Assembly: GCA_902794035.1 (NCBI GenBank)
Contig: CADBFN010000002.1
Span: 1 to 64,000, forward strand
From: an uncultured bacterium
Lineage (GTDB): Bacteria > Cyanobacteriota > Vampirovibrionia > Gastranaerophilales > Gastranaerophilaceae
Reading direction: 5' to 3'
DNA length: 64,000 nt
The translations under genes were made by a program, and so were the position numbers. The notes under the pieces were generated by a model. The model was not told where the DNA came from, did not search any database, and saw only the letters and a list, made by a program, of their open reading frames with translations. How positions within the stretch are numbered: position 1 is the first letter of the stretch; each line of letters opens with the position of its first letter. Shown piece after piece: positions 26,862 to 35,080 of the stretch.

Positions 26862-27365
26862 ATAAGCAAAACCGCTTATAATCGCAAGTATAATAATGCA
26901 AAATAATATTATTATATTTCTGAAATATGTAGTATTATAGTCAGAAGATTCATTTAATGCGGATACAATATTTTTAGAGTAGTCAAATTTTGTATTATTT
27001 TTTGTTTTTTCAAAAACAGAGTGCATAAGTTTTTGGTAGCTATACATTGATTCAAGTTTTTTTCTTGCTGACGGATTTGAAATGGTTATTTTTTTAATTT
27101 TTACATTATCAGTTGTATCAAGTTCATTATCTATATATGCAGATAATTTACTTATAAACTCATGACTTAAATTTTCATCTTGTGTTTTATAATTCTTGCT
27201 TTCATATTGCGATAAAACATTTTTTAACTGTTCAATTTTTTGCCTGCATTTTGAACATTTTGAAATATGCTCATCTATTTCAGATTTAAGTGAAGGTGCC
27301 AGTTTCCCTTCTATATAAAAATTTATAAGTGCTTCTACCTGATTACAATTTAAGTTTATATCCAT
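26850..27365 (-). CDS. Zinc-finger anti-sigma factor (single TM)
   Basis: The 171-residue protein has an N-terminal ZAS domain with the H33-x3-C37-x2-C40 motif (HISKCSKC), which binds Zn2+ and the cognate sigma factor. A helical linker follows, then one C-terminal TM helix (NIIILFCIIILAIISGFAYLYF region). It lies 11 bp downstream of the ECF sigma gene and has an AGGAG SD. It would hold the sigma factor at the membrane until an envelope signal triggers release. Confidence 0.88.
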   Translation of the reverse strand: MDINLNCNQVEALINFYIEGKLAPSLKSEIDEHISKCSKCRQKIEQLKNVLSQYESKNYKTQDENLSHEFISKLSAYIDNELDTTDNVKIKKITISNPSARKKLESMYSYQKLMHSVFEKTKNNTKFDYSKNIVSALNESSDYNTTYFRNIIILFCIIILAIISGFAYLYF

Positions 27366-27376
27366 TTAATTTACTC

Positions 27377-27970
27377 CTATGTGTAATTTTTTAAATCATT
27401 CTGAAGTTTAATTCTTGCTCTCGATATGCGTGATTTAACTGTTCCAATGCTTGCATTTGTGGTATTTGCTATTTCTTCGTAAGAGAGTCCCTGAAATTCG
27501 CGCAGAATAATTGCAATCCGAAAAGCATCAGGCAATCCTCGGATTGCTTTTTTTACCTGATGTTCGCATTCTGCAGTAATACACTTTTCCATAGGTTTAC
27601 TTCGCTTATCAGGTATTTCAATGCTTGCATCTGAATTTGAACTTGGGCAGGAATATTCCAAAGGTATGGTTTCCGGTTTCCGTTTCGTTTTTCGCATGTA
27701 ATCATAATAAGCATTTGTTGTAATGTGATTCAGCCATCCGCGAAAACATTTCGGGTTATTGAGATTTTTTATGTTTCTTGCAAATTTCATTAATACATCC
27801 TGAGTTAAATCATAAATGTTTTCATTACTTTTTAGCATATAAGAAAGCGTTGCAAATACATCTTTCTGTACTTTTTTAATAAGTTCTTCAAGCGCCTTAA
27901 AGTTATCTTGTTGCGACAGGATGACAAGATTTTCCAAATTCATTTTTTTATATTCTAATTTATCAGACAT
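27377..27970 (-). CDS. ECF-type RNA polymerase sigma factor
   Basis: The 197-residue sigma-70 family protein has region 2 (YDLTQDVLMKFARNIKNL, GWLNHITTNAYYDYMRK) and region 4 (LPDAFRIAIILREFQGLSYEEIANTTNASIGTVKSRISRARIKL). The length and the missing regions 1 and 3 mark it as ECF group. Paired with the ZAS anti-sigma gene, it likely controls an envelope-stress regulon. I prefer the ATG at 27970; the TTG at 27982 has no better ribosome site. Confidence 0.92.
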   Translation of the reverse strand: MSDKLEYKKMNLENLVILSQQDNFKALEELIKKVQKDVFATLSYMLKSNENIYDLTQDVLMKFARNIKNLNNPKCFRGWLNHITTNAYYDYMRKTKRKPETIPLEYSCPSSNSDASIEIPDKRSKPMEKCITAECEHQVKKAIRGLPDAFRIAIILREFQGLSYEEIANTTNASIGTVKSRISRARIKLQNDLKNYT

Positions 27971-28056
27971 GGCTTTTCTCAAAAAAATATTAAAAGAAAA
28001 TTTAGTCTGAATTATTGGTAATTTTTCTGTATTTTAGGGTAATATTATATTTATTA

Positions 28057-28518
28057 TTATTGAACTTTAGATTTGGATTCTTTAAGATATTGTTCAAAAA
28101 TTTCAACACTATCTCCTACAAGTTCAACACAAGGTCGTTTTTTGTAGTAATTTTCAGTTCTTGGACTCGGTTTAGGATCTGAGGAAGATTCTATCCCTTG
28201 CAGCAGTTCTCTGCAAATTATACTTCCGTTTTTATCTTTAAATCGTTTTGCAAGTTCCTGAATCCTTTTATAATGCTCTCCTTTTTCAACAGGAGAATCG
28301 CTTGCACTTGCAAATGCAAGACCTGCAGCCATAAATATTCCGCTGACTGTTCCGCAAACTTCTCTCATTCTTCCCATTCCGCCTCCAAAGGAGGATGCTA
28401 TTTTCATCGCTGTTTCAAAATCCAAACCAAGTTCTTCACAAAACACTCCCAAAACCGCCTGTGAACAATTGTAGCCTGATTTAAATAATTCTTTTGCTTT
28501 ATCTGTTTTTTCGCTCAT
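28057..28518 (-). CDS. C_GCAxxG_C_C family putative redox protein
   Basis: The 153-residue protein matches the C_GCAxxG_C_C family: GYNCSQAVLGVFCEELGLD at the N-terminus, then FGGGMGRMREVCGTVSGIFMAAG, then an ICRELL cysteine and a distal Cys near PCVELV. These conserved cysteines are thought to form a redox or metal site, but the biochemical role is unsettled. SD GGAG precedes the ATG. It lies 4 bp downstream of the orphan methyltransferase gene, so they may be cotranscribed. Confidence 0.85.
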   Translation of the reverse strand: MSEKTDKAKELFKSGYNCSQAVLGVFCEELGLDFETAMKIASSFGGGMGRMREVCGTVSGIFMAAGLAFASASDSPVEKGEHYKRIQELAKRFKDKNGSIICRELLQGIESSSDPKPSPRTENYYKKRPCVELVGDSVEIFEQYLKESKSKVQ

Positions 28519-28522
28519 AATT

Positions 28523-30400
28523 TTACTCCGTTTCTTTTATTCCATACAAATGATTGCACAATAAATTTAATTCTTTGATTAATTTTTCAGTATTATTTTT
28601 GGATAATATAATTTTATCAACAATATTTATTATCGGTTTTTGTTGTTCATATTTTACGTCTGGGATTGGTATTTGTTCAATGTGAGATTTCAAAACCTTT
28701 ACCGATTTAAATTTTTTTTCAAAATAAAATTGTACTATATCTGAATTTAAAATACCCAAAATATATTTTATATCAAGTCCTTCAATCTTAGGAATAAGAA
28801 TATTACAACTGTTGAGGGTTAGCGTTTGTTTATCGTCATAAGCAAATATCGGTTTTTTAGATATAAATTTATATAATAATTTTTCTTTTGCTCTGTACAT
28901 TTTTTCAGGGGCACATTGCTGAAAATCTGAAGGAGTAAATAATATATAATTTTTGCAATTTTTAATTTTAAATTTTTCTATGTCTGAACCTTTAATTATT
29001 TTTTCATTATCTGATTTTTTTTGATTTGACAAATATTTTTTGTTATCCCCTGTTACGATACCCAACGCAAATTCTGCGTTATTTTTTAAAGTAATTTTGT
29101 TTGGGATATTTTCAATTTGCTCTAATTTTTTGTATTCTTCATCATCACATGTAAAATTAAAAATATCAGGGTTTATTTTTCTATTAGTTCGGATAATAAA
29201 ATTTTTATTCTTAATCTTAACTTCCAAGTTTTTTGTATTAAAAGTTTTTTTATTGATGCAGGTCATTATGATACTCGGACATTGAACACCGTCAAATGTT
29301 TCTCCAAGATATTCAAGATATTTTATTGAAGCTTTGTCCATTATGTATTTTCGTAAATCTTTGTGAGCTTTTACATTCAAAACAGATTCAGGTAATACAA
29401 ACGATAAGATCCCATTTTTATTTAATTTATTTAAAGCTTCTTCAGTTACGACATCATAGGATTCAATATTTGTTCTTTGAGCTGTCTTATATTTTTTTTG
29501 CAAAAAATCTTTTTCTTTATCACTAAAATTATATGCCCAGGGCGGATTTCCTATTATGTAGTCATATTTTTCAGAGTTATCAGATGTTAAAAAATTTTGA
29601 ACTTTAATATGACTGTATAAAAATTTTTTATCATAAATATTATATTTAAGTGCAAAATTTATTCTTGAAATTTTTACGCCTAATTCGTCTATATCAGATA
29701 AATATATGTTTTTGTATTCTATTTTATCAGGCAGCTGAAGCATAAAGTTTCCGCTTCCGCAGCAAGGATCTGTTACTGTACCGTTTTGGTATTTATCAAA
29801 TGTTTTTGTAATTAATTTATTTACAACTAATGTCGGAGTGTAATAGGCCCCCTGATTTTTTCTTTGTCCGATGTTTCTCAGAGATATATAAAGTAACCCT
29901 AATATATCTGTATTTTTTTCGTAAATAAAATTAAAATCTTTCAGTTGCGGATATTTATTAAAAATATTTAGGTTTGTCGATATATCATCTGCCAGATATT
30001 TATACAAGTCATAATTTTTATCACTGCATTGTGTTATGAGTTGTTTTGAGTAGTACGCAATTATCTGTTCAAGCTCTGATTGTTCAAAATATATGGATTC
30101 ATTTGAACAGTACTCAAGTAATTTCTCAACAATTATATTATTCTTTGAATTTGCAGGAATATATGTTTTATACATCCCAAAACCTGATTTAAATGATTTA
30201 TTGCGCCTGCTTTTTAGCTTTCCGCCTTTGGAGTTATTTAATTCTTTAATTATTCTTGAAATATAATCTGATGTAAAAAACGGGCTGCCATCTTGAGTGT
30301 GCTGTGGAACTATTTTCCCCAGCTTAAGCCAGTTCTTCCCTGTCGCCGCAGAAATTGAAAGCTTTTGACATAATTCGTTTAAACTCTGCATTTTTCTCAT
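28523..30400 (-). CDS. N6-adenine DNA methyltransferase with N-terminal HTH (orphan, TaqI/Eco57I-like)
   Basis: The 625-residue protein has an N-terminal MerR-like helix-turn-helix (about residues 5-52), the SAM-binding motif TDPCCGSGNF (210-219), and the catalytic NPPW (285-288), with NQGAYYTP just before motif I. The C-terminal 200 residues end in LGILNSDIVQFYFEKKF, typical of a TaqI-like specificity domain. No nuclease domain or neighbouring restriction gene is visible, so it may be an orphan methylase with a regulatory or self-identity role. There is no SD; a TGA-TATACT box ends 7 nt before the ATG (predicted leaderless). Confidence 0.85.
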   Translation of the reverse strand: MRKMQSLNELCQKLSISAATGKNWLKLGKIVPQHTQDGSPFFTSDYISRIIKELNNSKGGKLKSRRNKSFKSGFGMYKTYIPANSKNNIIVEKLLEYCSNESIYFEQSELEQIIAYYSKQLITQCSDKNYDLYKYLADDISTNLNIFNKYPQLKDFNFIYEKNTDILGLLYISLRNIGQRKNQGAYYTPTLVVNKLITKTFDKYQNGTVTDPCCGSGNFMLQLPDKIEYKNIYLSDIDELGVKISRINFALKYNIYDKKFLYSHIKVQNFLTSDNSEKYDYIIGNPPWAYNFSDKEKDFLQKKYKTAQRTNIESYDVVTEEALNKLNKNGILSFVLPESVLNVKAHKDLRKYIMDKASIKYLEYLGETFDGVQCPSIIMTCINKKTFNTKNLEVKIKNKNFIIRTNRKINPDIFNFTCDDEEYKKLEQIENIPNKITLKNNAEFALGIVTGDNKKYLSNQKKSDNEKIIKGSDIEKFKIKNCKNYILFTPSDFQQCAPEKMYRAKEKLLYKFISKKPIFAYDDKQTLTLNSCNILIPKIEGLDIKYILGILNSDIVQFYFEKKFKSVKVLKSHIEQIPIPDVKYEQQKPIINIVDKIILSKNNTEKLIKELNLLCNHLYGIKETE

Positions 30401-30407
30401 AATTAAA

Positions 30408-30416
30408 AGTATATCA
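30408..30416 (-). promoter_or_regulatory. Extended -10 promoter of the methyltransferase gene
   Basis: On the minus strand TGA-TATACT ends 7 nt before the ATG and no SD follows, predicting a leaderless transcript. Confidence 0.45.
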
Positions 30417-30447
30417 AATTTTTACTTTTTTAGAAAGAATTTTATCA

Positions 30448-30723
30448 TTACGGACAAAGACTTTCCCAATCCGGCTCGTCTTCTTCTTCTCCGGGCTCTG
30501 TTATGTGCTCGTTGTTTTCAAGCATTACCATTAGTGATAATTTTAATTGGCGTTTATAATTTTCTCTTGCTCTTGCTAAAGTTTTGGCACAAAAGGTAAA
30601 ACTTGGAATTTCCTTAATTTCTATATACCAATAAGGATTTCCTTCAAAATCCAAATCTTGTCCCTCTATTAATGTCCAATTCAAATTCAAATAATATTCT
30701 AAATCTTTATTTTGTTCTGCCAT
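30448..30723 (-). CDS. Small protein, possibly HicB-like fold (91 aa)
   Basis: The 91-residue acidic protein has an N-terminal beta-rich part (LNWTLIEGQDLDFEGNPYW, YIEIKEIPSFTFCAKTL) followed by a helix (ARARENYKRQLKLSLMVML). This order is reminiscent of HicB-type partial RNase H folds, but there is no adjacent hicA and no DNA-binding domain. I regard the HicB resemblance as tentative. It lies 4 bp after the GerMN gene and has no clear SD, so it is probably translated by coupling. Confidence 0.55.
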   Translation of the reverse strand: MAEQNKDLEYYLNLNWTLIEGQDLDFEGNPYWYIEIKEIPSFTFCAKTLARARENYKRQLKLSLMVMLENNEHITEPGEEEDEPDWESLCP

Positions 30724-30727
30724 ATTT

Positions 30728-31333
30728 TTAATTTTCTAACGAATTATCACCCAATGGTTGGGATAACATTATTCCTTCTCCGCCGATGACATCTGCTTTA
30801 TGTCCGTCTATATACAAATATACCGGCAGTTGAGAGTTCAGTTTTACTGTTTTTATAAGTTGATACAATCTTTTATAAAGACTATCAGCTCCTCCGCCAT
30901 TTACGAATGAAGAATTTAAATTTACTATAACTCTGTCAGATTGTTCAGAAATGCTTATTACCTGAGCTGAATTTGGAATTTCAGTATAAACTCCAAGTTG
31001 TGTTTCTTCCGGTTTTGGACCTCCGATAAGAGCATATACTGCGAATTTTATTCTGGAGCCATCAACATCACTTTTATATGTTCTTCTGACTGCTTTATAA
31101 ACTTCTTCGTCATTAGAATTTTTACCTATAAAATAGATATTCACATACTCTTTGGTTTTTAATTTTGGATTCTGAGTCGGTAATTCCTGCTCCTGTACAT
31201 TACGCTTAGATACCTCAATATCATCAGGCTTGATTTCAGGTTTAGGCATAAGTATATTAAGCAATACAACCGCAATAACAGCGATAATAAAAACTCCGAA
31301 AATAACCAGAAATGCTCTTTGTTTTTTGTTCAT
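30728..31333 (-). CDS. GerMN-domain membrane-anchored protein
   Basis: The 201-residue protein has an N-terminal TM anchor (about residues 7-30, FLVIFGVFIIAVIAVVLLN), a Pro-rich linker and a C-terminal GerMN domain (VNIYFIGKNS, LIGGPKPEETQLG, VIVNLNSSFVNGGG, LPVYLYIDG). GerMN domains occur in spore germination proteins and in envelope lipoproteins of non-sporulating bacteria. It is likely exposed outside the cytoplasmic membrane. It belongs to a minus-strand run rbfA-truB-DUF2993-GerMN with short gaps. Confidence 0.82.
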   Translation of the reverse strand: MNKKQRAFLVIFGVFIIAVIAVVLLNILMPKPEIKPDDIEVSKRNVQEQELPTQNPKLKTKEYVNIYFIGKNSNDEEVYKAVRRTYKSDVDGSRIKFAVYALIGGPKPEETQLGVYTEIPNSAQVISISEQSDRVIVNLNSSFVNGGGADSLYKRLYQLIKTVKLNSQLPVYLYIDGHKADVIGGEGIMLSQPLGDNSLEN

Positions 31334-31344
31334 ATCTCAAACCT

Positions 31345-32187
31345 TTAATCTTTAGGAATAATAATTACACCATCAGTTGTTATTATATTATTTTTTATCG
31401 CAATGTTTCTTATGTAAACTTTTGCATTCTTATTATCGAAGATATTTACTGAAAAATCAAGCGGATTTAAATATTGCATTAAAAAATCTATCTTTTTTAA
31501 ATCAAGTTTAAACGAATTTGATGAAAGTCTTGTATTTCCAAAATCTATCTGACCGTCTTTTACATTTAAATCTGCAGTTAATTCAATTTTTCTGTCTTTC
31601 ATAAACGGAATACTTATATTAAAAGAATAATAAAATTTATTTCCTCTGATTGAAGCTTCGGTTGAAGAAACTTTTACTCCGCCAAAGCCCAATTTATTGA
31701 CGTTATTTATTATTTTTTTATACTTTTCCGATTGCATTGAATTGTTGATATCATCAGCAGATATCTGCATTTCAAATGACATTGGGAAATCTTCTTTAAA
31801 AGTTAGGTTCCCTTTTCTGTCATACTCAATATAGTTGAAATCGCATAATGATTTCAGTTCTAAAGATGAAATATAGATATTATCTATGCTGAGATTCTTA
31901 CCTGAAATAGTCAAAGATTTAAAAATTCCGTTAGCAAGATCTTTTGCACTGTACGAATCTATATTTACGTTTAATTTCCCGCCTTTTACAGAATTATTTA
32001 TCGCCTTTTTTATTACAGCTTCAGTAATTTTGGTTCTTGTAAAATTCAATCCTGTTATACTGCTGATAAAGGAAGAAAATTTGTTATTCATATTATATTT
32101 TTCAACACAGGTGTAAGAACATTCTGCCCCGTAAGAAGCTGTAGAAAAACAAATTAATAAACCTAACAATAATAATACTTTTTTCAT
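31345..32187 (-). CDS. Exported DUF2993 (LmeA-like) lipid-binding protein
   Basis: The 280-residue protein has a signal peptide (residues 1 to about 20, LLLLGLLICFSTASYGA) and a repetitive beta-rich body typical of DUF2993/LmeA (KLNVNIDSYSAKDLANGIFKSLTISGKNL; VKVSSTEASIRGN; IRNIAIKNNIITTDG). LmeA relatives bind phospholipids, and cyanobacteria have DUF2993 proteins. SD GAGG precedes the ATG. It overlaps truB by 4 bp (ATGA-type junction at 32184-32187). Confidence 0.75.
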   Translation of the reverse strand: MKKVLLLLGLLICFSTASYGAECSYTCVEKYNMNNKFSSFISSITGLNFTRTKITEAVIKKAINNSVKGGKLNVNIDSYSAKDLANGIFKSLTISGKNLSIDNIYISSLELKSLCDFNYIEYDRKGNLTFKEDFPMSFEMQISADDINNSMQSEKYKKIINNVNKLGFGGVKVSSTEASIRGNKFYYSFNISIPFMKDRKIELTADLNVKDGQIDFGNTRLSSNSFKLDLKKIDFLMQYLNPLDFSVNIFDNKNAKVYIRNIAIKNNIITTDGVIIIPKD

Positions 32188-33053
32188 AATACCTCAAATA
32201 CTTTCTTTACCTTGATTTCATTTTCAGTTTTAATTCCAACTGCAATCATTTTACCACCATAAACAAGAAATACAATATCATTATCGGAAATATTTTTTTC
32301 TTTGGCAGGAAAACTCATCCCATGCAAAACTCTTTCTCTTTCAGAATCATTAAGGTTGTATTTTTTCTGAGGTAAAACCTCTAAAGGATTAATGATATTT
32401 TTTTCGGCATCTTCAACAGATTTAATATTTTCAAGTTTTATTGCTGATTCAACCGAAAACATCCCTGCTTTTGTTCGTTCCAGTGCAATCAAATGCCCTC
32501 CGCATTGAAGTTTTTGCCCGATATCATATGCAATTGAACGAATATATGTACCTTTAGAACACGCAACAACTATTTTAGCAATCTGTTCTGTTTCATTAAA
32601 GTCTATCAATTCAATTTTTGATATAAATACTTTTCTTGGTTTTATCTTAATATCCTGCCCGCTTCTAGCGTATTCATAGAGCTTTTTCCCATTTACTTTT
32701 ATTGCTGAATATTTGGGCGGATATTGTTCAATTTCTCCTTCAAAAGTTTTGAGAATTTTGCAAAACTTTTCTTTATCAGCAGTTTTGTTATATGTTTTTA
32801 CAATTTGTCCGTCTAAATCATAAGTATCTGTGTCGCAGCCTAATTTTACCGTTGCAATATATTCTTTATCATCAGGCAAATACTCAATAAGTTTTGTAGA
32901 TTTGCCTATGCACACAGGCAAAACCCCTGTTGCAAAGGGATCAAGCGTTCCGCTGTGACCAATTTGTTTAATATGAGTAATTTTTCTCAAAACTGAAACA
33001 ACATCAAATGATGTCATTCCTGCAGGCTTATAAATATTCAAAAAGCCGAACAA
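32184..33053 (-). CDS. truB: tRNA pseudouridine(55) synthase
   Basis: Isomerises U55 in the T-arm of tRNAs. The 289-residue protein has the N-terminal NIYKPAGMTSFDVV and the catalytic D38 in GHSGTLDPFATGVL, then YIATVKLG, the PPKYSAIKVNGKKLYEYAR loop and CSKGTYIRSIAYDIG. A C-terminal PUA-like tail follows. The start codon is TTG at 33053, immediately after the rbfA stop, with a purine-rich SD inside rbfA. The rbfA-truB order is a classic ribosome-biogenesis pairing. Confidence 0.95.
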   Translation of the reverse strand: MFGFLNIYKPAGMTSFDVVSVLRKITHIKQIGHSGTLDPFATGVLPVCIGKSTKLIEYLPDDKEYIATVKLGCDTDTYDLDGQIVKTYNKTADKEKFCKILKTFEGEIEQYPPKYSAIKVNGKKLYEYARSGQDIKIKPRKVFISKIELIDFNETEQIAKIVVACSKGTYIRSIAYDIGQKLQCGGHLIALERTKAGMFSVESAIKLENIKSVEDAEKNIINPLEVLPQKKYNLNDSERERVLHGMSFPAKEKNISDNDIVFLVYGGKMIAVGIKTENEIKVKKVFEVL

Positions 33054-33401
33054 TTACTTAATTTCCCCTCTTGAAATTTTATTTAAAAGATCCACTACCC
33101 TTGAAGATTCTTCAAGACCGTTGGTATATACAAATTTTAATTCCGGAGTTAATCTAAGGCGAAGCTGTTTACCGACATTATAACGAATTTTGGGGGTTGA
33201 TTTTTCAATAACTTCTTTTGTTGTATTTATATCTTCTTCTGAGCCTAATACACTGTAAATTACTCTGGCAAACGAATTATCATGAGAAACCTCAACATCA
33301 ACAATAGATACAACACCTTTGAGTCCTCTAATTTCTTTTCTCAGAATTTCAGAGATGTCGCGCATCAGTTCTTTTCTTACTCTTTCGTTTCTCAATGTCA
33401 T
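33054..33401 (-). CDS. rbfA: 30S ribosome-binding factor A
   Basis: Assists late 30S maturation. The 115-residue single KH-like domain shows RVRKELMRDISEILRKEI, VSIVDVEVSHDNSFARVIYSV and the terminal RLTPELKFVYTNGLEESSRV, all diagnostic. SD AAGGAG precedes the ATG. It heads the rbfA-truB-DUF2993-GerMN run and is divergent from the zinc-ribbon gene across 81 bp. Confidence 0.95.
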   Translation of the reverse strand: MTLRNERVRKELMRDISEILRKEIRGLKGVVSIVDVEVSHDNSFARVIYSVLGSEEDINTTKEVIEKSTPKIRYNVGKQLRLRLTPELKFVYTNGLEESSRVVDLLNKISRGEIK

Positions 33402-33448
33402 AAATTCACTCCTTAGCTGCCTACATTATAACATGAAAATCGAATATT

Positions 33449-33476
33449 TTGACTTTTGATAAATAAACATTATAAA
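33449..33476 (+). promoter_or_regulatory. Promoter of the zinc-ribbon gene, predicted leaderless
   Basis: TTGACT (33449-33454), a 16-bp spacer and TATAAA (33471-33476), with 6 nt to the ATG at 33483. Confidence 0.55.
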
Positions 33477-33482
33477 AAATAT

Positions 33483-33854
33483 ATGAAATGGAGTCAGATT
33501 TTAGGATTTAGCAAAGAATGTCCGCACGATAAGGTACCTTTAGGTGCGGAATATTACTATTGCCCAGATTGCGGAGAATTAATTGAAAATCAATGGTATC
33601 TTGTCAGATGTGCATCTTGCGGATTAAAAGAAATAGCAACAGTTAAAAACGGAGAGGTTGTTCCGCTTGATAAATTTTGTCACAACTGTGGCGGCAGAGA
33701 TTATACCGTAGAAAGACTTGAAAAAATTGACTGCATAAACATAAATTACGCCGTACTTGTAAAGGCAATAGTCAAAAATGAAGCGGAAGAATATTCTCAA
33801 AGTTGGGTAGAAGCTATCCAAACATCCAATTACATACCCAAACTGCTGAAATAA
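33483..33854 (+). CDS. Zinc-ribbon protein (123 aa)
   Basis: I do not recognise the exact family. The 123-residue protein carries several Zn-ligand pairs: YYCPDCGE, VRCASCGLKEIA and KFCHNCGGRDY, plus an early ECPHDK. Three knuckles suggest one or two rubredoxin-like zinc ribbons. It is followed by a mixed region (INYAVLVKAIVKNEA). The ATG at 33483 sits 6 nt after a TATAAA box with no SD, which argues against the TTG at 33456. The last 41 bp overlap the convergent spmB gene. Confidence 0.7.
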   Translation: MKWSQILGFSKECPHDKVPLGAEYYYCPDCGELIENQWYLVRCASCGLKEIATVKNGEVVPLDKFCHNCGGRDYTVERLEKIDCININYAVLVKAIVKNEAEEYSQSWVEAIQTSNYIPKLLK

Positions 33855-34347
33855 TCCCGACTAAATCGGCAAGTAACCCGACTAATAGCGCATATCTGAT
33901 TTTTGAAATCTTAACCGCCCCAAAATAGACGGCAAGAACATAGAAGGTAGTTTCGCTGCTTCCTACCATAATAGCGGCGAGTTTTGTTGCATAAGAATCA
34001 GGTCCCAAGTTGTTTGCAATATCTGAAAATACTCCTAAAGCAGCTGAGCCTGAAAGTGAACGCACAATTGTCAAAGGCAATACATCTGCAGGTATATGCC
34101 ACGATTTTAATAGCGGAGCAAGAGCATTTGCAAGCATTTCTATAGCTCCGCTTGCTCTAAGCATTGATATCGCAACAATAATTGCTACTAAATAAGGTAT
34201 GATATTTATTGCAACTTTGAATCCATCTTTTGCACCATCTGTAAATTCTTCATAAACAGGAACTTTTTTAATAACTCCGACGGTTAAAACAAGTAAAATC
34301 AACGCAGGCAAAGCCCAAAGCGATATGAGGTTCAAAATATTAGTCAT
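33814..34347 (-). CDS. spmB: Spore maturation protein B-like (nucleoside-recognition domain)
   Basis: The 177-residue membrane protein has a Gate/nucleoside-recognition domain: KDGFKVAINIIPYLVAIIVAISMLRASGA, then RSLSGSAALGVFSD and GSSETTFYVLAVYFG. It pairs with SpmA. The ATG at 34347 follows GGAGGGG and overlaps the spmA stop by 8 bp; the ATG at 34365 upstream lacks a site. In Bacillus SpmAB affects spore core dehydration, but homologues occur widely in non-sporulating bacteria, where the role is unknown. Confidence 0.88.
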   Translation of the reverse strand: MTNILNLISLWALPALILLVLTVGVIKKVPVYEEFTDGAKDGFKVAINIIPYLVAIIVAISMLRASGAIEMLANALAPLLKSWHIPADVLPLTIVRSLSGSAALGVFSDIANNLGPDSYATKLAAIMVGSSETTFYVLAVYFGAVKISKIRYALLVGLLADLVGIISAVWVCNWMFG

Positions 34348-34990
34348 TTTTCCCCTCCGTATCAATTATCCCCTCGCCCTCTGGGAGAGGGTTAGGGTGG
34401 GGGTTTATCATTTGCACTTTCCACACCTTTTGCAAAACTTTTGATAATACAACAGCAAAAGTAAATGCAATAATGGTGACTAAAAGAGTTGGTGCAATTA
34501 TTTCTGTCGGATTTTTGTACCCGATACCGACCAAAACTGCAAGAACTGTTGTCGGAATAAGCTGAAAACCTGCGGTATTCATACCCAAAAATAAACACAT
34601 TGAGTTTGATGCCGAAGTTTTGTCTTTATTTTCTTTTTGCAATTCTTCCATTGCTTTTATGCCAAAAGGCGTTGCGGCATTAGAAAGTCCGAACGCATTT
34701 GCGGTGAAATTCATTGCAATATCGCCAACGGCCGGAGATTGCGGCGGGATTTCGTTAAACAAAACTTTTGTAACGGGTTTTAATATTTTTGATAAAAAGT
34801 CTATAATACCTGATTTTTGGGCAATTTTCATTATTCCAAGCCAAAATGCCATAATCCCGATTAAAGAAAAAGCAACTTTAACTGACAATTCCGCACCGCT
34901 CATAACAGCATTAACAACATCCTGCAACTTGCCGTTTACCGCCCCGATTACTATTGAAATTACTATAAGTAAATAAAATATATAATTCAT
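34340..34990 (-). CDS. spmA: Spore maturation protein A-like
   Basis: The 216-residue membrane protein is the partner of SpmB: GAELSVKVAFSLIGIMAFWLGIMKIAQKSG, then NAFGLSNAATPFGIKAMEELQ and FLGMNTAGFQLIPTT. The last 20 or so residues (HPNPLPEGEG core) are encoded by a GC-rich repeat and are not part of the normal family. The start is odd: the ATG at 34990 has AAGGAGG 17 nt upstream, and the SD instead faces a two-codon ATG-AGA-TAA frame. It is divergent from the NfnA-like gene. Confidence 0.88.
   Translation of the reverse strand: MNYIFYLLIVISIVIGAVNGKLQDVVNAVMSGAELSVKVAFSLIGIMAFWLGIMKIAQKSGIIDFLSKILKPVTKVLFNEIPPQSPAVGDIAMNFTANAFGLSNAATPFGIKAMEELQKENKDKTSASNSMCLFLGMNTAGFQLIPTTVLAVLVGIGYKNPTEIIAPTLLVTIIAFTFAVVLSKVLQKVWKVQMINPHPNPLPEGEGIIDTEGKND
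34370..34403. repeat. GC-rich palindromic interspersed repeat inside spmA
   Basis: A 34-bp G/C-rich tract in an AT-rich genome. CCCTCGCCC (34371-34379) and GGGAGAGGG (34383-34391) form a hairpin with one mismatch, followed by GGTTAGGGTGGGGG. Read on the minus strand it encodes HPNPLPEGEG, a peptide seen at the ends of many unrelated bacterial proteins because it derives from this class of repeat. Confidence 0.7.
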
Positions 34991-35026
34991 ACGCGAATTA
35001 TCTCATTAAACCTCCTTAAGGTCAAC

Positions 35027-35054
35027 TTGAAAAAGCCAAAATTTGTAGTATAAT
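35027..35054 (+). promoter_or_regulatory. Promoter of the NfnA-like operon
   Basis: TTGAAA (35027-35032), a 16-bp spacer and TATAAT (35049-35054), 26 nt before the ATG with GGGAGAG SD between. Confidence 0.6.
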
Positions 35055-35080
35055 TTGTAAATAAGATTAGGGAGAGAAAA

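Noticed and set aside
33456-33482. TTG start for the zinc-ribbon gene
   Set aside because: It lies inside the predicted promoter and has no SD; the ATG at 33483 fits the leaderless pattern.
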